Source: Alternaria dauci (taxonomy: Eukaryota; Ascomycota; Dothideomycetes; Pleosporales; Pleosporaceae). Taken from it: a DNA stretch of 64,000 bases. Where the stretch lies: assembly GCF_042100115.1 (NCBI RefSeq), contig NC_091280.1, positions 1,240,001 to 1,304,000 on the forward strand, in the 5' to 3' direction. A model generated the notes under the pieces. It saw only the letters and a program-made list of their open reading frames with translations. It did no database searches and was not told the DNA's origin. This document shows positions 43,958 to 54,540 of the stretch, one piece after another. Made by a program: the position numbers and the translations under genes. The first letter of the stretch is position 1; each line of letters begins with the position of its first letter.

Positions 43958-44629
43958 ATGCGCACTTCAATCTTCTTCACAGCCATCGCGCTCATCCCCT
44001 TCGCCATGTCCGCACCGTCCCGTCGCCCACCATTCTATCCTCGTCAGAAGTCTGACAACGGCACTGCCAACACAACTACCCCCGACAGGCCCACGGAACC
44101 CCCGGCTCCCCTTTGCGACCTCAGTGTCGTCCAACAGCCCCCCTCGAGCTTGCCGCCGCCAACAGCCGACATGTCCCTTGTCCTCATTGCCCTTGGCCAA
44201 GGCACGCAAAACTACACCTGCAGCAACGCAACGGCTATCCCTTCCTCTATTGGCGCAGTGGCTCAACTCTTCAATGCATCCTGCGAACTCTCTTCCAACC
44301 CTACCGCCGGCACCGCATCTCTAGGCTCCATCGAAGAGACTGCATCTATTGGCGCACACTTTTTCCTCGACAACACTACGCCTGATTTCGACATTCCTGG
44401 CCTCGGTAACACGGTGGCCAAGAAGATTGATGATGTGCCTGCGCCCGATGACGCGATCAAGAATGTAAAATGGTTGAGGCTCGAGGCACAAACAGGCTCG
44501 AGCAGCGATGTCAAGATGGTGTACCGTCTTAATACTGTCGGTGGAATAGCCCCAGCTTCTTGTGCTGGTATGGCTCCTGGAGAAGTGGCTACTGTTGAGT
44601 ATGAAGCGCAGTACTGGATTTACACTTAG
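43958..44629 (+). CDS. secreted DUF3455 protein, 223 aa
   Basis: Single exon. The start at 43958 gives a signal peptide of about 18 residues (MRTSIFFTAIALIPFAMSA), a better start than the ATG at 43724, which would bury it behind 78 extra residues. DUF3455 features: ALGQGTQNYTC after the Pro-rich region, AVAQLFNASC, HFFLDN with a phenylalanine pair, VKWLRL, VYRLNTVGG and the ending ATVEYEAQYW. Residues about 22-55 are Pro/Thr-rich with likely glycosylation sites. The function of the family is not known; members are extracellular in ascomycetes. It is convergent with the nuclease-lectin gene. Confidence 0.85.
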   Translation: MRTSIFFTAIALIPFAMSAPSRRPPFYPRQKSDNGTANTTTPDRPTEPPAPLCDLSVVQQPPSSLPPPTADMSLVLIALGQGTQNYTCSNATAIPSSIGAVAQLFNASCELSSNPTAGTASLGSIEETASIGAHFFLDNTTPDFDIPGLGNTVAKKIDDVPAPDDAIKNVKWLRLEAQTGSSSDVKMVYRLNTVGGIAPASCAGMAPGEVATVEYEAQYWIYT

Positions 44630-44917
44630 AGCTCCACGTCTCTATGCCCAAGCAGGCCAAGGAGCTGAGCTCTTTTGCTGCCTTTGGAAATGGATCACCA
44701 TAGACGAGCGGTGTCATGTTTTGTTTTGTTAGCATGACTGTTTAGATGACATACTGTATTATTTCTTTCTTCTCTAGTTCTTTATACTCACGTTATCTTG
44801 GATGCGGACAGGCTGATTTCATGATCATGTATGATAGGAGACCAGCTCAATAGACACTGTTGTATCATGAAATTTTCCACCAATTTGACTTTCCGAGCTA
44901 CTTAAAACCCATCACCA

Positions 44918-46369
44918 CTAAGCTTGGGAGTAGATGAAGCCCAACTGGTCAACCTCGTCGCCCGAACGACCAAGGAAGCCAACAATACCCCGACCAGTTC
45001 CAGCGGTTCTCGTCACACAGTCGCTCGTCTTGACACCAGCAGATATTGTCTTCCCAGCGCTGGTGGTAAACTGCGCATAGAAGATTCTGGTCTTACCGTT
45101 CTTCTGACCCTGACACAGCTGCGCAGAAGTAAGTGTCTCTCCAGTGGCCAAAGTCAAGGTAGTCGCCGTGCCACCAGTCCCACCATGCGAAAGCGTCTGT
45201 CCAGAAGCCAGAGTCACGGAAACTGCATCCACGCGCTCCGCACCACGGAGTGTGACGGAAAAGACTTTTGGGCTGGTGACACTAGTGACGGTGTTCAGAT
45301 CATTGTACCACGTACCTTCTTCGCCACCAAAGACATCAGAGACCGCGACGCGGTCGACCAGACTCCAAGCAAAGTCCACGAGCACTCCATTGTGGTCACT
45401 AAGAATATCACCGTTCTCTTGCAGAAACATGTGACCCGCGTAGTCGAATTTCTTTGCCGTAAGTGTCAAAACAGAAGATCCGCGGTACCAGGTTTTGTCG
45501 ACGATTTCGCACGTGTTGGTCGTGGATGGGTTCGAGCAGAGCAGAGCCTCGGCGCCTTTCGCGGGCGGGACACCGTTGCGGACAAGCTGCAGCCAAACGT
45601 CTGTCATACCATTCTCGGTCTTGAAGACGCCAGGGATATCGTCAGTGCGTGTGTACCGCGAGTTCGAGTCGCCGAAGATGACCACTGCATTGCCGACTGA
45701 GTTGGTTTTGATATAGTCGGATACCTGGCGGAGGTTGGCTGCGCGGGCCTTGTTGTCCGCGGCGGTGGTACTGGGGCAAGATCAATGGGCGGTCTAAAGG
45801 TATAGGGGAGCAAAGAAGACTTACCCGGCGTCGGCGTGTAGATTATACATATCCACTACTGCGCCTTCAGCGAGCTTAACGCGCATAAAGGTGAAGCCCT
45901 TTGGTGTGAGACAGTCTGCGCTACTGTTCACGGAGTGCTCGTTAGTACCATACTTGTGATAGTTTGTCTTTCGCGTTCACTGAGATTTGACTTACTCAAA
46001 AGTACTGCATGTGTTCCACTTGATCCTCTGGAAATTTGTGAAAGGATAGTTGCTCAGGGCGTTCAAGCCGCTACCAAAGGGCACTCCTCCGCTTGTAGCG
46101 GTCCTGTAGGGATGGTCGTCATTGGCATAGAGCGTAGCATGGTAGTTGAAGTCCTCTTGAACGTTGATGACAGAGATGTCATATTTAGAGAATAGCTGGC
46201 CAATACGGGCGGTGTTGGTCTCCTTGTCCCCGGGAACATCGTTGCCGTTTAGAAGAGCGGGTAGACCAGCGACATTGAATGTAAGGGTATTGAACGTTCC
46301 AGAGGTTTGGGCGATGGTTAGAGGAAGTAGCGTGGAAAGAGCACAAACGGATGTTAGAAAGGAATGCAT
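44918..46369 (-). CDS. secreted endonuclease/exonuclease/phosphatase-fold protein with jacalin-like domain, 441 aa
   Basis: Exons (minus strand) 46369-45996, 45923-45825 and 45770-44918. A signal peptide covers about residues 1-20. The N-terminal two thirds belong to the metal-dependent EEP phosphohydrolase superfamily: LTFNVAGLP (the first motif, Asn ligand), INVQEDF (metal-binding Glu), NLHADAG, FGDSNSRY (Asp/Asn pair) and LSDHNGVLVDF (catalytic Asp-His). The C-terminal 130 residues carry a jacalin-like beta-prism, ending in GIVGFLGRSGDEVDQLGFIY. Substrate could be a phospholipid, a phosphoinositide or nucleic acid; sphingomyelinase-like members of the fold are secreted. The lectin domain suggests binding to glycans. 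The splice sites join to a continuous frame. Confidence 0.85.
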
Positions 46370-46816
46370 CTTGACTTGTGGTAAGAACTTATCAACTTGA
46401 TGGTGCAGTCTTTGTGTCAGTATACCTCTACTCTTATGTATACAAAGACCTTGATGTGTAACGCTGTAACGCGCAGGTGTGGTGCTAGATAGGTTAGGTT
46501 ACCTTGGACGTCATGGCGAATGGTAGGTCAGAGGGGTAGCATGTGTATTTACATGCTGCGCAGTACACACATTGCTACATGTACTGATCTCGGAGGTTTG
46601 CCGTTGCAGGAAGGACCAATAGATTGCAGGTCTCGTGTTGGTTAGTATGTCCGAAATAAGTACGAAATCAGCCGGGATCCCTGCGCACGTGTGATGAAGA
46701 CAGACGTTTGGTGGCAAGTTACTCGAGTCTGTTCGAGGAAAATCAAGAGCGTAGGGGACTATTATAAAACGTGTCTGATTGCTGCGGTACGTTTGGCACG
46801 ATGTTGCTGCACGCAG
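46370..46816. other. spacer, nuclease-lectin to thioesterase gene
   Basis: Promoter side of the nuclease-lectin gene and 3' side of the thioesterase gene. No specific element recognised. Confidence 0.5.
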
Positions 46817-47446
46817 TTATAGCTTTGCTGCACCGCGAATCTTGACCCATAATCCTTCCACTTTGAGTAGCGGCTTGCCCTGTCGATCCCTCATCGTAGC
46901 TTTCATCCTCATCTTGGTGACTTTATCTTCAAGTACCTCTGTTTCTATGCCGACAACACCGGGGCAAAGCACCGGCGCCAGAAGTTTCACATCCATTGTT
47001 GCCGTCGCTAATCGGCCCCTGAGAACCTCCTGTGCGGACTTGCCGTCATGGAGCTGTAGCCTCCAGTAGTCTTCTCCAACTTTCATGAAGCCAAGGCCGG
47101 TTTCAAGCACTGCATTGGCGACAACGATGTGCAGCATTGCTTCATCCATGAGCGTCAATAGTGCGCCTCCGTGACATATGCCTGGGAAACCATTCAATCC
47201 AGTACCGTATTTGATCAGAGATATGGACTTGGTGACTTTGGCACCAGGCGCAGGCTTCTCGTAGAGCTCTAGCCAGTGTCGGACGCCATTGTTGGCGCGC
47301 ATCGTGTCGCGGCAAAATCGGTCTGTATCTTCACCTGGTTCGGTGCCTCGCTGGCGGTCGCAAGCAATCCAGTTCGGGGAAGAGAGGTACGGTGTGGCCC
47401 AGGTTAGGGGCGCAAAAGCTTCGAGATGTTCAGATGTTGCCGTCAT
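46817..47446 (-). CDS. hotdog-fold (PaaI-like) thioesterase, 209 aa
   Basis: Single exon. The segment GFPGICHGGALLTLMDEAM carries the hotdog-fold signature with the helix-capping HGG and the catalytic acidic residue in the DEA motif; a later strand pair (VKLLAPVLCPG) completes the family pattern. Such enzymes hydrolyse acyl-CoA thioesters. Residues 1-75 have no obvious targeting signal. I took the ATG at 47446 (MTATSEHL); the ATG at 47482, 12 codons further up, is also possible. It is divergent from ADE4. The substrate is unknown. Confidence 0.82.
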   Translation of the reverse strand: MTATSEHLEAFAPLTWATPYLSSPNWIACDRQRGTEPGEDTDRFCRDTMRANNGVRHWLELYEKPAPGAKVTKSISLIKYGTGLNGFPGICHGGALLTLMDEAMLHIVVANAVLETGLGFMKVGEDYWRLQLHDGKSAQEVLRGRLATATMDVKLLAPVLCPGVVGIETEVLEDKVTKMRMKATMRDRQGKPLLKVEGLWVKIRGAAKL

Positions 47447-48331
47447 GGTGGGAAGACGATGGCTAATGCGCGGTGTTGGCAACGATCCAGACGCAGCGCT
47501 GTCTTTGTCTTTGTCCTCAACTTCATCTTTGTTCTGGTCTTGATAAAGTGTGCGATTAGTATTCGACCAAGTGCTGATGGGCGTCTTTCTGTAACGGGTA
47601 TGTTGCTGATGATGGCTTTCACGTCATGGCGGCTAGTGAGATTGTGGCGAGCAGAAGGGTTGCCAGATTAGCACGAGGTGTCAGTCACCAAGGTATGCAT
47701 GGTTAGTCATGCTGATACCAAACTTTGGCTTCTGTGCGACATCGGGTAACAAAGAAGTGTGGGGTTGCGCGAGCGCCCTCGGCTTGGGAACGGCGCCAAG
47801 GCCCAAAGACCGGAAGCGCAGGTGCGGCGAGGAAAAAAATTGTTTATCATGCTGCCCCTTCCCCACTAGACGCGCTCCTACTTCCAATAACCATGAACCC
47901 AAACGCAGTCACCGGCTGGGACAACAATCCCGCGACGACGTTACGAAGACGACGACGCCCACACTGACCACATCGCCGCCAGAGTAGATGGACTGCTGCT
48001 GCACCTAGAGCCCAACGGCCATACTATTACTCCTTCTTCCTCTTCTTCTTCTTATACGATACCCCCCTCTTTGGTGAAGCCTGCGAAAACTCTCAGGGTA
48101 TGTCATTGCCGCCCTTTCCTTACCCCACTCACCGTCCCTATGATGATCTCGTCATATTATAAAGATGTTAGACTTGCGATTCCTCATGAGCGCACAACGA
48201 CTTCCTGAGAGACCACCCCACTTACGAATATTCCGCGTCGTCCGGCTTGTTACCGCAAACTGACGCGTCTTATTAGCATACAAACCTTGGTTCCCGCTCC
48301 TGAGCCCCTCACCCCCCTCCATCACGTCGAC
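47447..48331. promoter_or_regulatory. divergent spacer, thioesterase / ADE4
   Basis: 885 bases between divergent starts. The last 60 bases before the ADE4 ATG are rich in C and T (cccctcacccccctcc), a common leader in fungal housekeeping genes. A short stretch at 47894-48090 has an open frame, but no start or splice evidence. Confidence 0.5.
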
Positions 48332-50212
48332 ATGTGCGGTATCATCGCTGTGATCCACGGCGATCCCAAGTCGCAATCGGCTTCGGTCGAGGTGCATGAC
48401 GCCCTCTACCTCCTCCAACATCGCGGCCAGGATGCTGCCGGAATCGTCAGTTGCAGTGCCGGTGGTCGCTTCCACCAGTGCAAGGGCAACGGCATGGCCT
48501 CCAAAGTCTTCCAAGACGGCGCCCGCGTGTCTGACCTTCCCGGCTTCATGGGCCTTGGCCACCTGCGATATCCCACCGCCGGTAGCAGCGCAAACGCTGA
48601 AGCTCAGCCCTTCTACGTCAACAGCCCGTACGGTATCTGCATGACGCACAACGGCAACCTCATCAACGCCCCCGCGCTGCGCCAGCGACTTGACCACGAG
48701 GCTCACAGGCACATCAACACCGAGAGTGACAGCGAGCTCATGCTCAACATCTTCGCCGATGAGCTCAACGAGACAGGCAAGGCGCGTATCAACGCCGATG
48801 ATTGCTTCAAGGCCTTGGAGAGGATGTACAAGCTGTGTACTGGTGGATGGGCCTGCACTGCCATGCTTGCTGGTACGTCAATGAGATGCCCGACACCATG
48901 ACCGTATAGGCACTGACAATCGACTCAGGTTTCGGTCTCATCGGTTTCCGCGACCCCTACGGTATCCGCCCCATGGTACTAGGCTCTCGCAAGTCGCAAG
49001 ACGGCAAGAGCATGGACTACATGATGGCATCCGAGAGCGTAGCGCTGGTTCAGTGTGGCTACAAGGACTTTTTCGACATCCTTCCCGGCCAGGCCGTCAT
49101 CATCGAGAAGGGCAAGGAGCCCGTCTTCAGGCAGGTCGCCAAGCAGGAAGCCTACACCCCGGATATCTTCGAGTACGTTTACTTCGCCCGTCCCGACTCC
49201 GTCATCGATGGTATCGACGTAGATGAGAGTCGACGCAACATGGGATTCACCCTTGCCGAGACAATCAAGAAGCAGTTGGGACCCAAGACCATGGCCGAGA
49301 TCGACGTCGTTATGCCGATTCCTGAGACTTCCATCACTTCTGCTCTCTGTGTTGCCGAGGCTCTTGAGAAGCCATACGTACAAGGATTCGTCAAGAACCG
49401 TTATATCTTCCGCACGTTCATCATGCCATCGCAACAACTGCGACAGAAGGGCGTCCGAGCGAAGCTGAATCCTATGAAGAAGAAGTTCGAAGGCAAGAAC
49501 GTGCTGCTGGTAGACGACTCTATTGTCAGGGGTACTACCTCGCGCGAAATTGTTCTGATGGCGAGGGAAGCGGGTGCCAAGAAGGTTTACTTCACCTCCT
49601 GTGCGCCGCCCATCACCAACGCCCATATCTATGGCATCGATCTGGCCTCATCCTCGGAGCTCATTGCTCACCACCGCGACTCAGCAGCGATTGCCAAGCA
49701 CATCGGTGCTGATGATGTCGTTTACCAGAACCTCGAGGACCTAGAGAGTGCTTGTGCACGCCTCTCCCCTCGGGATCCTGCGAACCAAAAGTTCGAAGTT
49801 GGCGTCTTCTGCGGGAAATACGTTACCCCTGTTGACGCTGACTACTTCGAGCATCTTGAGAGAATACGTGGGGAGAGCCGTAAACAAAAGGTCATGGAGA
49901 AGGCACGCGAGGCTGTCGTACATGGCACGGCCAATCCTCAGCAGGTGCGCATGGCTGCCAAAGGTGTTGTAAGTTGTAAACCTGAGGTCATCACTTGAGA
50001 AGACCCACTGTGACTAACGCAAACTACAATAGGAGGTCGACCAACATGGCAACGTCATTCCATCGGATGGAAATGGTGAGCCCGATTGGCAGCCCACCAA
50101 CGGGGTCAGCCAGACTTCCACGAGCGATGCCCTGGCTAACGGTAACGGGGAAGAGCGACGCGTTACCAGTAGCCAGGATATCAGCTTACACAACATGAAT
50201 GATTTCAACTGA
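48332..50212 (+). CDS. ADE4: amidophosphoribosyltransferase, 586 aa
   Basis: Exons 48332-48872, 48929-49968 and 50033-50212. First step of purine synthesis: PRPP plus glutamine gives phosphoribosylamine. The N-terminal MCGII puts the nucleophile Cys at position 2 (class II glutamine amidotransferase), with [10 protein letters not shown] and GHLRYPTAG following. The phosphoribosyltransferase domain has the PRPP motif [13 protein letters not shown]. Reading through the last donor (GTT|GTAAGT) would end the protein at 49998 with a short unrelated tail; splicing to 50033 gives an acidic tail ending in SLHNMNDFN, which fits fungal copies from memory. Position in the cell is cytosolic. It is divergent from the thioesterase. 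Confidence 0.95.
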
Positions 50213-51428
50213 GCAGCTGCTCAAGAGTACGAGCGCATATTTATGCCTCTACAAGTACATACGGGATTTTTTTTGGCTATAGACGACGATGATGATGATA
50301 CACACATACCATTGAAAAGTTACGAAAGACATGACCAGGATACAGCAGAGGATTGCTGAGGCTCAGGGAGGGTTTTGTGATCTCACAGGATTTTCTGATC
50401 TAGACTCTGAGCCTGTGGCCTCAGAGCTGCATCTATGCCGAGATGGAGCATGCTTTATTGCTTATGCTCTCTTGCTTTAGGATATCAATCCAACAGTCGT
50501 TTGCACAAGCCTTTTGGCCAGGCATGTCAGCCGGGTCCTTCCGTCTCATTGGTGCATATGCTCGTGTCATTCTTGCACCAACACAGTGTAGTATCCGTGC
50601 ACGTTTTCTTACCGGCTGCATTGCATTGCAGTTTGCACATGCGCGTGGTGTCTCAAAAAGACACTGCACATTACGTATTGACCTTGGAACCTCTTAGCCA
50701 CGCGCACAAGGTCACAATCTTACAACTTCAGCAAAGGACTCGAGCAGATGACGGATGGCTTCTTACAGGCAACACTCAACCTAACACCGAGATGACGTGT
50801 ATGATCATTCCGCCCAAAACTAGGTTTTCATCTTACAAACAACCCCACTCAACCACGGTACTCCAACGTGTCTATCCTCTAGAGTGGAGAACTTCCCTGC
50901 GGGCCGGATTCTGCAGCAGCGGCCCGAGAGTCGCCATGTTCCTGTTGTCAGCCACATCGACAAAGACCGCTTCTGTCGAACTATACACTAACGACTCTTT
51001 GAGCCAGTAGATGCCATGTTGCCACACTCAGCAATCACACTAGTGGTCATTCTGCTTATAACTTTAAAGCCACGGCGTCAGGTGCGCGAGCAAGCTTCCT
51101 CATACAATCATCGAACTCCACCTTTCTATATGTCATCCCACGACGAGGCATACTCTGGTCGAGTCCAGCCAGTCAAAGACCAAGCCCATCAGATATGATG
51201 ATGAACCAACTTCGTATCCTTTACACCGCAACAAGCCACGATAAGCTGTATCGGAAGCCTCAAATGCGGGGAGACAGCAGAGTAGACCGAGGACTCCTGA
51301 GAATGAGCATATAAAGACTCCAAAGAAGGACCTGATTGTAGAAACAACCAAGACAGCAGCTTCTACCACATCACTATTCTCAACATCTTCAATCCCACCA
51401 AAACAACTTCTCGACTCCAATCTTCAAG
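50213..51428. other. 1.2 kb gene-free spacer before the first small secreted protein
   Basis: No credible gene. It ends in the promoter of the cysteine-rich gene that starts at 51429, with a TATA box at 51310-51315. Confidence 0.55.
51310..51315 (+). promoter_or_regulatory. probable TATA box, small secreted protein 1
   Basis: TATAAA 119 bases before the ATG at 51429. A matching element lies at a similar distance before the related gene at 53521. Confidence 0.5.
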
Positions 51429-51884
51429 ATGCAGTTCACTTCCACCATCGTTGCCGCCATCATGGCCTCAGTTTCCGTTGCTCAAATCCAGCTTGAGAAC
51501 GTAGCCTCATGTATGCCTCCTTCGTACCAAGGCAGATTGCGCATCTACTAACATCCACTCTCCAGTCGAGACCTACGCCAACGCTGACTGTGCGCCCCCC
51601 GCCAACCAAGTCCAGAACATCAACAGCAACACATGCACGTTCTTGCCCCAGCTGAGTGCCCGCATCTACTACTTGGAGAAGACTCGTGCCAACTGCCGCC
51701 GTAAGTCCTCCTGCGAGAAGAACCAGGCTAGGTTTTGTAACCACTGCTAACAAATCTGATTACTAAAGTCGAATTCTACACCGCCGGTGACTGCAGTGGT
51801 ACACCAACTGATGTCATTACCACCGTCCCCAGCGGCTGCATTGATGTGTCGACAAAGTTCTCGTACAAAGCCATCTGCTCTTAA
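51429..51884 (+). CDS. small secreted cysteine-rich protein 1, 110 aa
   Basis: Exons 51429-51510, 51566-51700 and 51769-51884; both introns GT-AG, phase 1. A signal peptide of about 18 residues (MQFTSTIVAAIMASVSVA) precedes a mature protein of about 92 residues with six Cys. I recognise no family. The last exon starts with LEFYTAGDC and ends YKAICS; the related gene at 53521 has the same phase-1 intron before a last exon that ends YKVICS. Secreted proteins of this kind are common among plant-associated ascomycetes, where some act as effectors; that role here is only inference. Expression may be driven by the TATA box at 51310. Confidence 0.75.
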
Positions 51885-53520
51885 GCAGATCATGAGGTCT
51901 TCGTGGACTGCTAAAGCTTATTTGGGAAAGAGAGACGGGATGACGGCTAAGATTAGAGGAGAAGTAGCTGGCAACAGCAAGTAAGAATGGGAGGATATAT
52001 CAGAATAACGGTCTTTACAACACTTGTTTGATTCACCTTTTCTAGATCCGGTTTAGTCTGTCTGCTGTATCCAACATATAGTGCAGACTAGACTGTATTT
52101 GAATATATTGAATCACTCTTATAGATATTATTGGCTCGAGAAGTCGCGATGTCTTAGTCGCGATGACATTTAGACTTACGTGACACCAGTGGATCAACTT
52201 CGCAACGCCCGAGGCATATTCTTGCTAAAAACGAAACCGCCATGTATCTTGCTCATGATGTATCTCTGCTCATAGCAAAGGCTATATGGCGTTCTTGGTA
52301 TTTCTTGGAGTGAAACATATGACCGCAGGAATCTGCTCTTAGAGTCTCTGGAGGTCGGTTTGCTATGTCTAGCAAGTGCTTACCGCAATGAACCACGCTG
52401 GTCGTTTGATGTGTCGTGAGAACGCCGTTTCCAAGCTACATATACTACCACCCAAGGATTAGGTGAGAGCAAGTCCCTACGATACCTGGAGACAAGCATT
52501 GGTCGCAGTCAAGACAACCGAGTGTGTCTTGGAGGTACTAAGAAATCTTGCAAGCCGACAGACTGACGTGTGGCAGTGTATAATGTTGCACTTGGAAAGC
52601 AAGGCTGTAAACCACCTCCGAAAACCCTTCCAAAGTCAAGACTTGTTCATATCAGTTCCAATTTTACTCTTACCGAGCATCATACAGCAACCCTTCCCAT
52701 AGCTTTTACGCATCCCATAATTATAAATTAAAACTGAATTTGCTGAATGATGACAACAGCACGACTAAATACAATGAGTTGCAGGCAAAGAGATGAATTG
52801 TGGTCAACCCAAAGAGGTGTTGCACATCGATAACGATAATTCCACAATCTAGACCTACTGGAAGCGTATTAGCAACGCGTGGATCAGAATTTTCTACATC
52901 TCACCGATAAGATCAGCTCCAACGTTGCTGAGGTCATCCAAGTAGCCATATGTGTTGGTTGCCACGCTTCCAAGCAACGTCGACCTCTATATCCATCACA
53001 ATATCCTCTCATGCTATAGCCAAATCCGTAGATACTCTGTCTCGAAGAAGAATTTCAAGCAGATGATCTCGTGTCACGGGGACCTCCGTGCATGGTTTCG
53101 TGGGTTAAGCGTCGGGTTTGTCATGAGCGGCGATCGATCGCGCTTACTGCGTCAACGCCCGTACGACCATCATGTGTGCATGCTGAACCTCTCGGAAACA
53201 CTGATGTCCCAAGAAGGACTTGACATTCAAGGCCTTCAGCCAAGGTTCACCAAAAAAAGTATGAACACCCTCACAAAGTGTGAGCTCCTACTCGTGCTCA
53301 CCGGTCGTGACCCTGGAAGTGTTAGCAGTTTTATTGTCCCCGCCATCTGTTGTGGCAAGAGAAATTACTTTGGATTCATCAGAACAAGCTAGTATGGGCG
53401 ACTCAGATGAGTATAAAGTCGTCCAGGAACGCACCTTGGAAGAACACGCCTTCAGATAAACCTCTTTCCCAAACAACCCAACAACCAACAATCCTAAGAC
53501 AGTCTCAAATCTATTTCAAG
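51885..53520. other. 1.6 kb gene-free spacer between the two secreted proteins
   Basis: AT-leaning, no credible coding sequence. An open frame of 146 codons at 52952-53392 has no signal peptide, no conserved features and runs into the next promoter. A TATA box at 53412-53417 belongs to the next gene. Confidence 0.5.
53412..53417 (+). promoter_or_regulatory. probable TATA box, small secreted protein 2
   Basis: TATAAA 109 bases before the ATG at 53521, in the same relative place as in the related gene at 51429. Confidence 0.5.
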
Positions 53521-53971
53521 ATGCAGCTCACTCTTGCTCTCCTCTCCAGCCTCGCCTTTGCAACCGGCGCCCTCGCTGTCGAGAATCCCCTATCCTTTAC
53601 GACCTGGGCATGCAACAATTGCGCCTCTCCAGCCGACACCGTCAATGGCCCTTGTGCCAGAACCGATCACCAGATCAGGCAAAGCGAAGTTTGCATCACT
53701 AACCCCCCCTTGACCAACCAAGGCAGTCTTGTGGTAGACTTTGCCAAACCCGGATGCACGCGTAAGTAATCACTCGTCTTTGGATACTTTTTGAATACCA
53801 TGCTATTCGTATCGTGGCACGTCGTCATAGCTGACCCTCGGCATAGTCTTCCTTTACAGCAACCCCAGGTGCGAGGGTAGCGGTGATCAAACATTCGGCT
53901 TCGTGGGCCAGAACGTCTGCAGACCTATTGTCTTCAGCGCTCGCGCTGCGTACAAGGTCATCTGCTCCTAA
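53521..53971 (+). CDS. small secreted cysteine-rich protein 2, 121 aa
   Basis: Exons 53521-53761 and 53847-53971; one 85-base intron, phase 1. Several AG dinucleotides could end the intron; I chose 53846 because it gives an LFLYSNPRC start that matches the last exon of the related gene at 51429. A signal peptide covers about residues 1-19, then a mature part of about 102 residues with eight Cys. No family recognised. The first exon shares no clear sequence with its relative beyond the signal peptide, while the last exon shares the pattern L-x-x-Y, a Cys-x-Gly and the ending YK(V/A)ICS. Confidence 0.75.
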
Positions 53972-54540
53972 GGGATCATGACGGGTTCGTGAGCCTATGG
54001 AGAGACAATCGGATAGAAGGTAGACGGTGCCGGCAACGGCAGATGGAGGAGACATTTGGAATACAGTCGTTACTGGATTCATACATCGTTTTTCAGATTT
54101 CAGCGGAATGGCACTACTCGGTGTTAGTTCAACACATAACCTGAGTGGGATCTCCGCGCACTCGCTCTATTGGATTCTACTCTACCAAAATATATCATGT
54201 TTAAACAGGGTATGCTTACGCGTTATTTGCTCACGAGCTGCATCGATTGCAAACGTCAGCGTACTCACAGTCCAATATGCAACACGCGCATGTCATGTCC
54301 ATTCAACCTAACATACACGAAGGATTAGCTTTGTTCACATGTATGCTGATGTATCGTGCCTGCGAAAGTCTTGTGCAGATCCAGAAAGGGCCGCTAGATG
54401 GAACCAACGACAAGGGAATCGATGAAGAAGAAGGGTTGCGGAGCTATGATTGATCGCTACCCTAGGCAGGCAGAACTCATCAGCCCAGTACCAGTGAAGT
54501 GGCTATCCCGTGATACAAGAACCTGAAGTGACCATCATCA
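53972..54540. other. spacer after the second small secreted protein
   Basis: Convergent spacer of about 570 bases with no credible coding sequence. Confidence 0.5.

Noticed and set aside
44924..45700. 258-codon open frame on the plus strand
   Set aside because: Antisense to the nuclease-lectin gene, with no family features.
47894..48090. Possible small gene before ADE4 (start at 47894, a second open frame up to a GTATGT donor)
   Set aside because: The start-linked frame stops after 24 codons, and joining it to the second frame would need an unsupported shift. More likely ADE4 upstream DNA.
48979..49626. 215-codon open frame on the minus strand
   Set aside because: Antisense to ADE4; a shadow of its codon pattern.
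49969..49998. ADE4 ending at the TGA at 49996-49998
   Set aside because: A good GTAAGT donor and a TAG acceptor at 50032 give a longer in-frame end that agrees with fungal family members.
52952..53392. 146-codon open frame between the small secreted proteins
   Set aside because: No signal peptide or conserved feature, and its end overlaps the presumed promoter of the gene at 53521.
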